From Helopsaltes ochotensis (lineage: Eukaryota > Chordata > Aves > Passeriformes > Locustellidae), in contig VXBM01000556.1 in the NCBI GenBank assembly GCA_013400155.1, positions 182,964-246,963 on the forward strand: a stretch of 64,000 bases of DNA, in the 5' to 3' direction. Each line of letters starts with the position of its first letter. The first letter of the stretch is position 1. The translations under genes and the position numbers were made by a program. Below the pieces are notes generated by a model that did no database searches, had not been told where the DNA came from, and was given only the letters and a program-made list of their open reading frames with translations. Below are positions 36,735-49,400 of the stretch, piece by piece.

Positions 36735-37802
36735 TCGAGCTAACCCTTACCAATCCTTGGAAGATTTAAGGAATTATTGGAAAGAGCCTGGGTCCACTAG
36801 TATAAGATGGAAAGCCCCTAGTGGAATATATTGGATTTGTGGTAAGAAAGCTTACCACCAAGTGAATTACCCCACAGGTGGAAAGGTTCTTGCACTCTGG
36901 GAATGATATAGCCATCTTTCTTCACACTACCGAGATCAGAAAGCAATCTATTAGGTGCCCCGTTGTATAAAACATCAAATTGAGAGAAAAGGGAATTAAA
37001 GAAGGAAATTCCAAAGGCAGGAGGGAATCAAAATTGGGGAAATAAAGAATGACCTGCAGAAAGAATAATAGAATACTATGGCCCTGCATCCTGGGCTCAA
37101 GATGGCAGTTGGGGTTACAGAACTCCGATCTATCTATTAAGTAGACTAATAAGATTAGAGGCAGTGGTGGAAATCATATCGAATCACACCTCAGATGCTC
37201 TTGAGCTATTAGCAAAACAACATTCCCAGATGTGGGCTTTTGTATACCAAAATCAGGTAGCGTTAGATTACCTATCAGCTGAGGAAGGAGGAGTCTGTGG
37301 GAAGTTTAACGAATCCAAATGCTGTATAGAAATTGATGATTATGGGGAAGCTATCAGGGGCCTTGCAGCTGAAATTAAGAAGGTAGCACATGTTCCTGTT
37401 CAGAAGTGGAATTCAATATTGCAGGACACACGGTGGGACCAACTATTCGGGGGAGGAGCATGGTGGAAGAAGGTGGACTTCTTTATACTATGCTCTGTAG
37501 CTGGGATAATGTTTTTACCTTGTCTAATTCCATGTCTTATCCACTTAATGCACTTTGTACTGCAAGGAATGCAAATCGCAGCCCTACCTACAGATCCAGA
37601 AATGGCTATGAGAAAGTTAGATCAAGCCCACATGGTACCTAGAATATTGAAATTAAAGAAAAAAGAGAGAAAGATCAAAGCAGCAGAGGTATTAGCCAAA
37701 TTTGAAACCAGGATGGAAAAAGAGAGCGTTGGCTATGAAAAATATGGTACAGCACTATGTGAGAGCTGGGACGACTATAAAGATAAATTTGAACAAGAAT
37801 GA
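36735..37802 (+). pseudogene. env: Broken retroviral env; transmembrane part still open
   Basis: Env mediates retroviral entry; this copy is a relic and cannot give a full protein. The surface subunit survives only as a short stretch containing 'GIYWICGKKAY' (about 36808-36903), ended by TGA at 36904. A frame change follows, and TGA codons at 36981 and 37050 lie in the later frame. From 37053 to the TGA at 37800-37802 the frame is open for 249 sense codons. Visible there are a leucine/isoleucine-rich heptad stretch, '[17 protein letters not shown]', a disulfide loop with seven residues between the first Cys and the Cys pair and an N-E-S sequon inside it, a long hydrophobic anchor ('[20 protein letters not shown]') and a charged tail of about 70 residues. 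The basic 'EKR' before the transmembrane part is consistent with an old cleavage site. Confidence 0.8.
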
Positions 37803-37925
37803 AAGGTTGTTTCTACCTCATGGTAACCTTATAGTTGGTAAAACGGTTGAATCTAGAACATTTAATTAAGTTCATTGATGAATAAAAATCTGGAAATAAA
37901 GAAACACAAATTAATGTATCTATGC

Positions 37926-37938
37926 AGAAGGGGAAGGA
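37926..37938 (+). other. Polypurine tract before the 3' LTR
   Basis: Thirteen purines, AGAAGGGGAAGGA, followed by C and then the LTR's TGTAAT. This is the usual plus-strand primer position immediately upstream of a retroviral 3' LTR, and it fixes the LTR start. Confidence 0.7.
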
Positions 37939-37939
37939 C

Positions 37940-38560
37940 TGTAATATATGTTATGGAATAATTAGAGTTTTATTGGGACTTGTTGGTGTTTTATTAGAAT
38001 AAGTCGTGTTTTATTGAAATAAAATGGTATAAAATCACTTGCAGCTGAGACAGCAGAAGTTATGTCACCCCTTTCCCGGAACTGGGGAAGAGGGTCCTTT
38101 GCAATCAAGTAGAGGGAGGCACAGAAAGTAGAATGGACCTTCTATGGAGATAAGCCAGCCAAGGACCCAGTGATCGACACCTGATATGCATCTTATCTGA
38201 GTCATCAAGGGTGTGCATCCCAAGACCCGATTCCAGTAAATCGAGTCAAGCACCTACCTCTTTCCTGAAAGCTGTTCAATGGACTGGTAGCAGAGAAAAG
38301 AAACTACATGAATATGCAAAGAAACAACAAGACAAGACAAAGAGATGAGAAATGGCTCACTGTCCAGCCGAAGAACTGAATAAAAACAGTCACCCAAAGG
38401 ACTGCACTCGTGAACCGCGGGGGACTCGGTGCGTTAGAGGCTGAGTCTGTGGTTCACCCAGCTCCGACCCCGGGCTCGGAACTGATTTTGCTTGCGGATT
38501 TTTGTATTTTGATTTCCCAATAAATCCTTTTATAAAATAATTGGCTTTTCATTTATAACA
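37940..38560 (+). mobile_element. 3' LTR of the env-bearing provirus
   Basis: About 621 bp from TGTAATATATG, right after the polypurine tract, to CATTTATAACA. TATAAAA at 38028 and ATAAAAA near 38380 are candidate promoter boxes. AATAAA at 38519 is the likely poly(A) signal. A GC-richer stretch with several CpG (about 38400-38480) fits the R/U5 part. The right end is inferred from the TGT...ACA rule. No target duplication can be tested, because the 5' end of the provirus is missing. Confidence 0.65.
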
Positions 38561-39797
38561 GCTACCTTTGGGAGTATGCTTAATCCTTGGGGAAAAAAAT
38601 CACAAGTGAATGGTGGGGACTCATGACAGCACTCACAGGGCGGCAGAGTGCTTGCACCTGATGATTTTTGTTTTATTCTGACCATAAATGGCTGTTTTCC
38701 TGAGGGATGATGTTCAATCTGCTCTCAATAGGAAGGAGGTGTTAATGCTTTATACTTCTCAGGGTGATTTTAAACCTCTGTGAAAGTACATTTGCAAATA
38801 TTATGTAGATGAGTATTGCTAAGAATTGTTGTGAAAGTGATCGAGTCCGAGCTTGTGTTTGCCTGGCATTTTTTTCTCTCTCAATGACAATTTGCAACTC
38901 AGAAATGTAAGACACTTATGATAACCAGAGCTAAGAAATATCTGCAGAAAGATTATATTGTCAGCCAACACCAATTATTATGATTAAAATCTGATGCAAT
39001 AATAACGCCTTTCCTAGAATCCCCTTGACAATAGCTTTGTTATATATACATGGCACTGCAAAATACCATTCACACAGATACTTAACTGAATTTTCCCTTT
39101 GCATAAATCTACAATATATAGTACCTATATAAAGCAGGCAGTGTTTGATATGAATCCTCTCTGAAATATGGTGCATAAAACTGATACAGAACAGGAACAA
39201 AGTCAATGCAAGTAAAATAGTAAGTTCTTTAGGTCTATAATATGAATTTCAGTTTTTTCCTCATACTTTTTTGTTAAATGCCAAAACTGGCCTGTAATGG
39301 TGAATGAATGAGAGAGTTATGATATGTTATACAGCAATCATGTCACTTTTATTCTGTGCAATAAATTTTAATGAAATACACATTGTCTAAAGTGGTGGTT
39401 GCTATCTGAGCTGCAAACAGACATTCTCCAGCAATCTTCAAGTTATATTACCCCAATTGTGCTTCACACTTGTAATTTTTTCCTCACTTCTGATTAAAAA
39501 AAAAATCTAAAAAAATTATCTTTCACAACCTCTTATGGAACCACATATATCAGCCTATATTCCTAATTCTTGATGGCTTCAGGGTACAGGAATTGCTCTG
39601 AATCCAAGAGAACCTAGGGAGGTGTAACTCCCTGTAAAGCAGCCATGAAGATGTCAGACTGTTAATGGGGAAGTTAAATTTTGCCCATAACAATCAGTGC
39701 TCAGAACAGGTGCTGCTGGTCATTTTCTGAACAAACGTAAAAAGAGTCATGCTCAGCCAGACCACATAGTCACCTGGGAAGACACTGGAACACAAGT
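38561..39797. other. Unique spacer
   Basis: AT-rich DNA between the retroviral LTR and the next CR1 copy. No gene, RNA or repeat is recognised. Confidence 0.55.
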
Positions 39798-40185
39798 CTG
39801 ACGAGGAGGAGCTGAGGGAGCTGGGAAACGAGCTCAGCCTGGAGAAAAGGCTCTGCACAACTCCTGACAGGAGGGGACATCCAGAGGGTGGGGTCGGGCT
39901 TTGCTCCCAGGGTACAGGGACAGAAGGAGAGAAAATGGCCTCAAGCTGTGCCAGGGGAAGTTCAGGCTGGACATTAGGAAGAATTTCTTTGCTGCAGGAT
40001 GGTCAAGCACTGGAACAGGCTACCCAGGAGGTGCTGGAATCACCATCCTGAAAGAATTTAAGAGAGGACTGAATGTGGTACTTAAGCGCTATAGTTCAGT
40101 TAACAAGGTGCTGCTGATCAGTCAAAGGTTTGACTTGATGATCTTGGAAATCTTTTACAACCTAATTGATTCTATTATTCTCCTT
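39798..40185 (+). repeat. CR1 LINE 3' fragment, sense
   Basis: Strong CR1 text: 'GAGGAGCTGAGGGAGCTGGG', 'CTCAGCCTGGAGAAAAGGCT', 'GCTCCCAGGGTACAGGGAC', 'TTCAGGCTGGACATTAGGAA', 'CAAGCACTGGAACAGGCTAC' and the decayed end 'TTGACTTGATGATCTTGG' ... 'ATTGATTCTATTATTCTCC'. It is closely related in order and wording to the copy at 32353. It is 5'-truncated and non-coding. Confidence 0.92.
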
Positions 40186-43100
40186 TAACAGTGTGTGTGT
40201 GCATCTTTGGGTCATCCCTTCTGTGTAGTAGCAATACCTCTTAGCAGTGCAACAAACCCATATCCTGTTGTAGGTCACTGGAATATGATTGTGTGTGTTA
40301 GCCCCTGTGGTTTGTTAGTTTTGGTCATTGGTCTTGCTTGCAAATTAAAGTCTGAGCTTTTTTCCCTTTGTGCAGCTGTTCTCATTCACCTCCAAGACAA
40401 CCTTCTGCAGTGAGTTGGAGGTGATTTATGCTCAGAGTGCTGAGCAGCACTGAACAATGCCAGAGAAGGGAAGAGATCTCCCGTCAGCATTGTGTGAGAG
40501 AGTGGGAGCATGAACATCCGACATGGGTTTTGCTTGAAAAAGCTTAATTGCACCAAAATCCATCTACGGAGCTTGTCAAAACAAATAGTGATGAGATTCT
40601 GTCAGGTGAAAAGGAAAAACAAATAGTTTTTGAGAAACAATTCATTCTACTATTAAGACATTTTCAAAAGTAGATTTTTAAGTATTATTGAAATATTTTA
40701 TTTGTCAAAAAGGAGGATTATCTGAGGTAGTATTGATGTTTGACTACAGCTTTGTTGCTTTGATTCATTTATTAAAGTTTTACATCATTTCAATTTTGCA
40801 TTTTCATACCACAGTAAGTAGGAAATAAATCTCAATATATTGTCACTATAAGAAGATTGGTTCAGAGATTCTGAATCAAATTACTACATATTTGTCTTAA
40901 CAATGATTTAGATGCAAAGATTTGAAAATTTGGATGGTTTTCTAGTTTCGAATTATAACAGTTTTGAAATGAGGTTTTTCCTGTAAAATTGAAGTTATAT
41001 TTTCTGAATAACTTTGTTGCAGAATTTGATTCCGCAAATTTAACACACTTAAAACAAGACTGATTAACTGCAACTTGCAGGAATGCACAAGCCTGAAAGA
41101 ACCTTTTAGTTTCCAGGGCTTTTCTAAGAGCATGTTTTTCATGTTAATGTATTCTACTAACGTATTCTCCTGTGTTGTAGAAGGGAATGAAACAGTATCT
41201 AAACCAAAGCTTTTTTACCTGTTGTACTTTATGTAGTGAAAACAGCAACAGAGAATTTGTGTGTAAGTTTGAGTTTTTTAAGGCAACTACAGCCCTATCC
41301 TTCACAGACCACTCATTCAATGGGTGTGCTCCCTAGGATCACACAGAGGTGTCATGCAGGGTTCAGAGATCGAACTCTGCTGTTTAGTTGTGTCTTTGAA
41401 CTCAAGCTTTGCTATTGTGGTTAAGAAACTTAACTGTGCCTCTACTCCTTAAATGCAAACAGGATTGACACATGATATATTCCTCAAAGTTTTCAGGGAT
41501 GCCTGAACACAAGCTCTTCTCTGGTTGAAGTCCAGTGGTTTAACAAAGAGATTAACGCTGTTCTCCTGTTCAGGCCAGTGATGAAAGAGAACTCTCAGCC
41601 TCAGGCTTGCAAGATAAGAGTTAAATTGTTACACAACTTTCCTCAATATAATAGAGCTGTAATTCATGTCCATTTCCAGTAATATATCATGACGGAGATA
41701 ATTAGAAGCTAGCAGAGCTATACCAGATGGATATCCAAAAAATAACTGCAAACTTTCCAGCTGATGCTTTAGGATTTTCAGGCATGTTCTATGTTTTAGA
41801 GTCCAAAATGCAGGTCTGTGGTTCATTTTCTCAGAACTGCACTTTCACAATGTGGCGTGTGTTATCACCAGCTGCCAGGAAGAAACACTGTGTGCATGGG
41901 GTTAAGCTGTTACTTCTGATAAAACTGGATTCCCAGATTACTGCATCAATGTTGTTGATTTTGACACAATATTCCAAACTTTATACAAGGTGAAAAATAT
42001 AAGGATTCTTGATTGCCATACACAAGCATTTAATCATGTGAGCTGAATATAAGAAAGAAATGTCTTGCAGAACAAGCTAAGCAATGTAAACAATGTTAGT
42101 TCCTGGGCTTTCTGCTTGAAAATTTTAAACTGTATTAGACCTTATTTATTAAAAGACAACGTCAGTGAATTTTACCACAAATAAAGGGACACTGCTTTCA
42201 CTTACTATGATAAAAACAGATCCTCAGAACGAATAATTCATTAACCTGAAAGTTGTTGTATATTACAGACTAATAGTGTGGGAAACCTCCTATTTTTATG
42301 AATATCAAAAAATGATCATGCTACAGTTACTCACTCTCTTAGCTCATTATTACTAAAGCACAAATAAATTAAAATGAACTTTCAAACTTCTCAATTTCCT
42401 CTGCTGGTTTTCTTCCTGAATTTATTGGAGTCTCTATGTTCCAAGTGCTCCCAGTTGTCATGGAGGATTAAGCCAATGCCTATGTGCAAATGAAGTTCTC
42501 TTTACAGACTCATTATTCTTTTCCCTCTGCTCAGAGAAGGAATTTGGCTATAACCTAGTTTCCAGCATCAGAGAGAATAGTCATAGTACTTGTTTACCTA
42601 ATGAATCAGAAAAGATAAAATCTGGTCACTTTTACATCATGAATTAAACTTCTTTATCATTCGCTACATAGATAATATGCACTGGATGCCTTTCAGTATG
42701 AAAAATAACACTGGATTGTCTTAATTAAATAGAAAACAACATTTTCCTGACTTAAAAAAATAGCTATTGACAATATCTAGAAACAATATTACATTAAATC
42801 TCCAGAATAATATATTGAAAAGGAAATTAAGGATAGCATTTAAAAAGTCAGAAAGCAATACAACTATGATATTCTAAGTTAACACTTTTTTAAGAACAGT
42901 TCAAATTTTTTCTACCATATAAAAGAATAATGTAGAAAACAAAGTCTGTTTGGAGTGGTTTTCTGACTGAAGAGAAGGCTGAAAGAACAAAATTGTTATT
43001 GATATTATTGTCATTACGGTCAAGTGAATCCTGTATAAAGATGCCCAAATCAAATAACTGTTAATTCAGGGAAACTATAGGAACCAGAGCAGTTATTTAT

Positions 43101-46100
43101 GAAAATATCTAGTAAGTACAATATAGGAGTATTATGGAATATAGGAACATTATACAATATTATAGAGTGATAATTTCCATCTTAAAATTAATATAACAAA
43201 TTATTGATATTAAAAGAGTTTAAAATTTCATTGGAACACCCATATTCATGTGGAAATATATTTTGATCAAAGATGTTGTGTAATAAATGGAAGGGCCTTA
43301 TTTAGAGGTTTTTGTTCTCCAGAGCACTGTGTGCTCTGGATCCCCTTTAAGGATTACCTTTATCAAGATCCCATTTTTTATAGAACAGTCATGACAGATT
43401 TTAGAAGGTAATGTTTAATCAGCTTCCTCTTAGCAGGGAGGGGACATTACACTCATTAATGAAGTAGAAACTTGGATTTCCTCAGGATTTTCCTTTCCTT
43501 TGTGATTGTGGAACAAACAGGTATCTGATACTGGAAGAAAAAAAAATTAAGGATAATCTGATAAAGAAAAGTTTTTTTCATGGAAATGCTGCTAAATAAT
43601 ATTTTAATCAGAGAGGCACGTATCTCACTCTTTTTATGTCTTCCTGTGGACTAGCCAAGATGCCATTTTTTCAGGTCAGTTGTGTCCAGCTTTCATGGCA
43701 TTGCTCAGTGAACTGGGAGAAGCAATGTTAAAAAGCTCCTTCTTTTCCACTCTGGTTTTGCTGGAAAGGAAGAAAACTGTACTGTAGTAGTAACTGTTTA
43801 GAGGTGTGAGTCTGTCTGCCTTTTGTTAACTAAAAAGTAGGTTGGCACAGAACAGTCTGCACTCTCCTGAGGATGAGTAAATGCTCTTTTTGTGGGTATA
43901 ACTGGGATGACAAAAGATAAGGAGAAGTTCAAGTCTTCCTTTCATATAATTGTCTATATTTTTTTTCCACTGGACAGAGCCTGTCTCTACCTCTAGTCTT
44001 GTGTTTCTCCCATTCCACATTGTGCAAGTTGGATGAAATGGCAGTGAAAGCAGAGCTTGAAGGTTTCCAAGTTTATAAGGGAGGGCATTCAGAAACTAGG
44101 TAGCAATAGAAGTTGTTTCATGTGTTCTCAAGTTGTCTGACAGGCAATCAGGATTACAACAGGAAAGGTAAGCTGTGTAAAGGTGATAACCAATATTTAC
44201 CTCTAACCTAAAATTCTATTGGAGTTCTCTGCTTTAAGGATTCATTAAGCTTCCCACTTGCACTCCATATTTAGTTGTGATAAAATTAAAGGCAACCGGC
44301 AGAAGAACTGGATGCTTTTGATGGGAAGTGATATTTAATGACCCAAGACCATTTTTCCACAGGAGATCAAAGGAGATGTAAATAAAGTATATTTTGGCTA
44401 GAGAATTATTCTCAAAAATGTAACAGAAAATTTGTTATTATTTGAAATTTAATAATAATTTTCATATAACAATTAATTTAACCTGCCTATATATAGCCAT
44501 ATGTATTATATTAGCACTAAAAAGACATATCAATAATAAAATTAGGAAATCTGAATTAGCTGAACTTATATAAGTTCATTGAAAACCATATGTTCAAAAT
44601 GGCTTAGTTGTACAAACAATTTGAACGTTCAAGAAACTAACTTCAGAAGGTGTTAGCCAAAATGGATTTCTGTAACAAATTCAGAATTCTAAGTCTTGTC
44701 TTTACTTTACTTTACTCTACTTTACTTTACTTATGGGTATACATTACCACCACCGTCCTGGAAAAAAAAAAATCCTTCTTTTTTACTTGTAGTTATCAGA
44801 CTGCAACTAAAGACACGAATATAACCTGAAGAAAAGCTCAGTGGTCTCTAAACAGAAATGGAATTGGTACTAGGATGACCTTTAGAGGGAAATCTATGAG
44901 GCTGTATAATCTGAGTATCAGACCTTACTGCAAGATCAGAGTCTCAAACTTACATGTTTAGGCAGGTGTTCTTGTACAGATCTGACGTATTCATCTATGC
45001 CATTATTAAGAATTAATTGTAAAAATGGGAAAAACTATCCAAACTGGCATTGGGCAAAAGGACAAGACTGGAAAAGTATATATTTTTCAAAAATTCATTT
45101 TAAGGTGGAGAGAGAACATATTTCCTTATCTTTATGCATTGGTCCCATTTTTTTAGTGATTTTTATAACGTACCTTTAGTCTATATTCCAAGGTTAAAAA
45201 GCCCCACTGATAACAAAAAGTCCATTCTGAAACCGTAATTGTGCATTTTAAGGGCAGAGGTGAATACCAAAGTTGTATTGTATCAAAGAGAAATATTTTC
45301 TCTCCTAATTAGCTACATTGAGAGTAACATTTTTGGTTTTAACTCTCACGGAGCTTTAATGTTCCTCTATATAACAGCCAAGCAAATCATTGGAATGACA
45401 AAGAGCAGCTATGTTAAATTCAAACGGAGTTATAAACTGTAAAATGACTTAAACTGTGCCTGGCATCAAATGAGCACATTATGGATTATGTGTTTGGCCC
45501 GATGCCATCCTCTCCACTTGGATAGATGAACAAACAGAGGAAGAGCTTCAGTGGAGGATATTTCTGAATGGTTTTAATGTTTGTCAATAAAGAACTATGA
45601 AGGCTACAATCCTACACAACTGATTGGGAAAAAGCTTGCACAAATGTGTCCCTTGTAGCTGGATAGGCTCTGCTGCCGTAGCTGTTGTCAGCCATTCCAC
45701 TGTAACTTTCTGAGTAAATAGCCCCAAAGCCAGTGTTGTGGCTGAGGGGTTATGTCTCTGCTGCTCATCTCAGCTAGGCTGAATCAACAAAGACCTCAGG
45801 AGAGTCCTAAGAGGTTCCCAGTGCAGTGTCTCACATTTTGGCTAAACAAGGTAGCATTATTGTCCTGCTTTACTGCAGCTTCATTTAAGTGTTTGATGTT
45901 TTCTCTAATTGTATGCTGAATTGCTTAGAATAAGAATATCTTTTGGAGAAAATAGTGATTCAGAACTTCAAGCAGTTTCCCAGTAAAATCTCTATTTTCT
46001 CTATGAGATAAATCAGTAATCCAAGTCCAATCAGTTTAGTCACAATCTCACACTAAACAACCTTTCACTAGAGAGAATACATCTGAATATCTCTTAGTGT

Positions 46101-46411
46101 CCCTTTAGTCCATCATTCCCCTTAAGGTTAGTCCATTTCTTTCCCCCATTTTTATTTTGAGTCAGTGAGAGAATGTTGAGTACACATTTTTTAATTCTGA
46201 CTCTTAATGATAGTTTTCTCTCTGAAAGACATTTATTGACATTTTTAAAATTAAAAAGTGTATTTGCAACTGACAAGATGAAATTAATGCAAACCAACAT
46301 CTTATAAAACTTTTTGGCTCAGAAAAAACCTCAGATTTCTCTTCTTTTACTTCTTGATGGTTTCTCAGAACTTCTTCATAGTGTATATGTACCTATTTGT
46401 CATCATTAAAA
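40186..46411. other. Gene-free intergenic region
   Basis: About 6 kb of AT-rich, mostly unique DNA. The only feature I can support inside is the short ACTTT array near 44.7 kb. Open frames up to 88 codons on either strand have no domains. Confidence 0.6.
44699..44733 (+). repeat. (TTTAC)n microsatellite
   Basis: About seven TTTAC units with one TCTAC variant. A short simple repeat without other context. Confidence 0.9.
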
Positions 46412-46490
46412 TGATGTGGTCAGGGCAGGGGGACTGCAACTAAATGACATTTAAGGTCCCTTCCCACCCAAACCATATTTTTATTCTGGA
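46412..46490 (+). repeat. Short CR1 3' end
   Basis: 'GGTCAGGGCAGGGGGACTGC', 'AACTAAATGACATTTAAGG' and 'TCCCTTCCCACCCAAACCAT' follow the last 70-80 bases of CR1, with the terminal tail decayed to 'TTTTTATTCTGGATG'. Confidence 0.7.
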
Positions 46491-49400
46491 TGTCGTGATT
46501 TTAAAATTGTCTATACAAGGTCATTAACATTTCCCAGAAGCATAATGATTCTTTCCTACATACCAGAAACATAATTATTTCACAAAAGCACTTTTACCTC
46601 CACTTACATGAGGATTTATAAGGTGTATACTTATACTAACCCATAAATTCTTTACTCTAGGAAGTATAACAACCTGTAATCTGCTGGCACACTTGTAGAC
46701 TGTTAAAGGTATTTATTAGTATATTCAGCAGCAATGGTAAGAAATAAGTCATACATTTCTTTAATTATTATATTATTCTATAATTATTTAATACATTTAT
46801 GTAATTATTATTGATCATTTGAATACCAGAATGTTTACCAGGCTGAACAAGTACAGGAAATATAGTCCAAGCCAAGAAATTATGATTACGGAATGCAAGG
46901 TTTATTAATGTTGTCCAGTCAAATGAACCAAATGGAATGACACCTAGCTTTCCTTGAACTTATGGTTATGGCTTAATACCTTTATCTCTCTCTTTCCAAG
47001 GGCCTGATCCCACAGGGAAGTTTGTATTACAACATTCCCACAATGATGGGAAACATAGTCTTCACCTGTTCAAATAAATACCAGTAGAGCTTGAACAGAT
47101 TTTTTATTTTTTAAGCTGAGCTCCTGCTTCCTCTCTGTGGAAATTAGCACAGCAGGCTCTGAGTCACCAGAATGCCATGATCTACAGTAAGAAATGGGGC
47201 TGTGATTCCTCTCTAATGATAGAGCTTAAGAATGTGGAATACCTAGTGACAGCTGCTATGTGAAAATAATCAGCCCATAATCATTGAAAATTATCACAGA
47301 GCAGTCTTCTATTGTTCAATAGCAAATGTTTAGAATTACAATTTTATTGGTGCAGAAAGGAAAAAGAATTAAGCAATAAATAGTTTGTCAGAAACCCCAC
47401 AGCAACTTTGATTAGGGTTATACTAACATACTCTAGAGACAGAGAATAATATTTGGGATTTTTTCATCCAAGCTTGGAACATATTGCTGTTCCTGTTGAT
47501 TTCATTTTTCTTTCTTTCTTTGTAAATGCTTAATAATAGAAAATGAATTATTTATGAAAATACAGACTTGAAATGCTGACCTGCAACTTCATTGTAGCAT
47601 TAGAAATCAGCGATTTTACCACTGACAGCCTACAAGCCCTTGTGATTTCACTGAAAGTCACAGACTTCTGTTTCTGAGAGTTGTTCATACTTCTATACCA
47701 TCAAACCTTAGCCACTGTAGTGGGTAAAACAGAGGCCTTAATAACAATAACAATAATACAGAACCGGACATTTTTAACACATGCATTTGCAGTGGGATTA
47801 TAGTAATGTTCAATTACAGTCATCGCCATTGTAATAATAATGCATTTTAAGTTCCTGAAAAAAATCACAAAGAAGTTAGATCCAATGGTACTGCTCTCTG
47901 AGCTTGTGATATATGCTTAGAAGAATAACCTTTTAATAAATAGGGAAAATGAATTCCAACCTTATCTAAAAATGAGAAGGAAAGTAGTACCTTGCATGTG
48001 ATGCACATTTATTGCTCATTTGCCCAGGGAGTAGGCATGGAAAGTGTGACTGCGAAGGCATAAATTCTCTACATTCTTTACTACCATTTCAGGCTGTGAT
48101 TGGATTAACAGTGGCAAATAAAAAATCAATTAATTAAAAGAAAGGTTTTTACCTCCTTCTTTCAGTTGCCTTTTAGTAACCCTTTAGAAGTGTTCCTTTA
48201 GACAAAACTCCCTAATTCCTCTGGTCCCAGGACACACGGAAGCTTCTTTTCTGTGTTTTCTGTGCCCTGAAGAGACCTGCCACTCATAAACACTAAAATG
48301 TAGTTTGGGAAAACAAGTCACTGATTCAAATATCTGCCCTGAACCCCACATTCATCTGACACACACATATAGATTTAAATATATTTGGATTAAAGAGACA
48401 GTGGTTTATTTGATTTTTTTTAAATTATTATTTTTTTAGGAAAGAAAGCTAATCCTTCAAAATGGAACTTCTTTTTTTTTTTTTTTAATGGTACACATTA
48501 TTTTGAAGTTTGTTTCAGTAGCTTTATATTATGTCAGCAAGAAAACCATGGTCTGAAAATTGCATGAGATGCTTTTGTCTTGATTGACTCTAGGCAAGAA
48601 CAAATGTAGTCAGGCTCAAACCCAGGGACTGATTTCGAAGTTAAATGACATTTAGTGAGTCACTTTGTTGCAGGTATGCAATTTAACACAAATAGAGTTG
48701 AAAAACAAAATTCTCATCTATATAACCTTAATAATGTCTCTTTTATAAAAACTATCCAAACCTAGCTTTATTTCAGGTGAGAAGAGGTTGTATCTGTGGT
48801 ACTATTCTAAATGTTCCACTGATTTATTTCTTCATTTAACTCTGCTGTTTTTTTTATCTGTAGCGATTATCCAAATGGAGGGAATTTGGATGCCACTCAG
48901 GAAAGACATGTCCCAGAGCATTTGTTTACAAAATACATTAGTACATCATTCAGTTCCTTATTTCACATGATGAGCTGCCTGAAGGAGGATAAATGGCTCA
49001 TAAACTTCTCAATGGCCTAAAAGCAGGACCATCTGTTGAAGCCATCAATGACTTTGTGTTTGAGCTTAGCAGCTGGGAAGCTTTCAATTCATCAGCTCTT
49101 CTTTAATCAGCTAGGTATCTCTGAAGTCAGTGGGAATTATTATAATAGATTCTGGAAGAGTTGAGACAATGGTAAGAGCTTTCCCCATTTTGAGATGATA
49201 TCCATATTTCAACTCATTTCAATACACAGATTTTTTTGCCATTCAGGTACCTGGCTCTCTTATGCTAAAACTGCTCCACATCTGTTCATGCTGCTTAGAG
49301 AGATTTGTCAGAATAATAGAAAATGATAAAAATCTACTGGACCCTTACATCTTATACTGCTGGTAAATTTGAATACTTAAATTCACATATGTGCTTCTAA

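Larger units (their letters stand above)
36735..38560 (+). mobile_element. 5'-truncated endogenous retrovirus: env remnant, polypurine tract and 3' LTR
   Basis: A partial class I (gammaretrovirus-like) provirus in sense orientation. It retains a broken env surface region, an open transmembrane region, a polypurine tract at 37926-37938 and one LTR at 37940-38560. I see no gag, pol, primer-binding site or 5' LTR upstream, where a CR1 end and an A/C-rich tract come first. The left edge is approximate. Class assignment rests on the Env transmembrane layout, meaning a heptad region, a C-x7-CC loop and an anchor, and on the TGT...ACA LTR. Confidence 0.75.
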
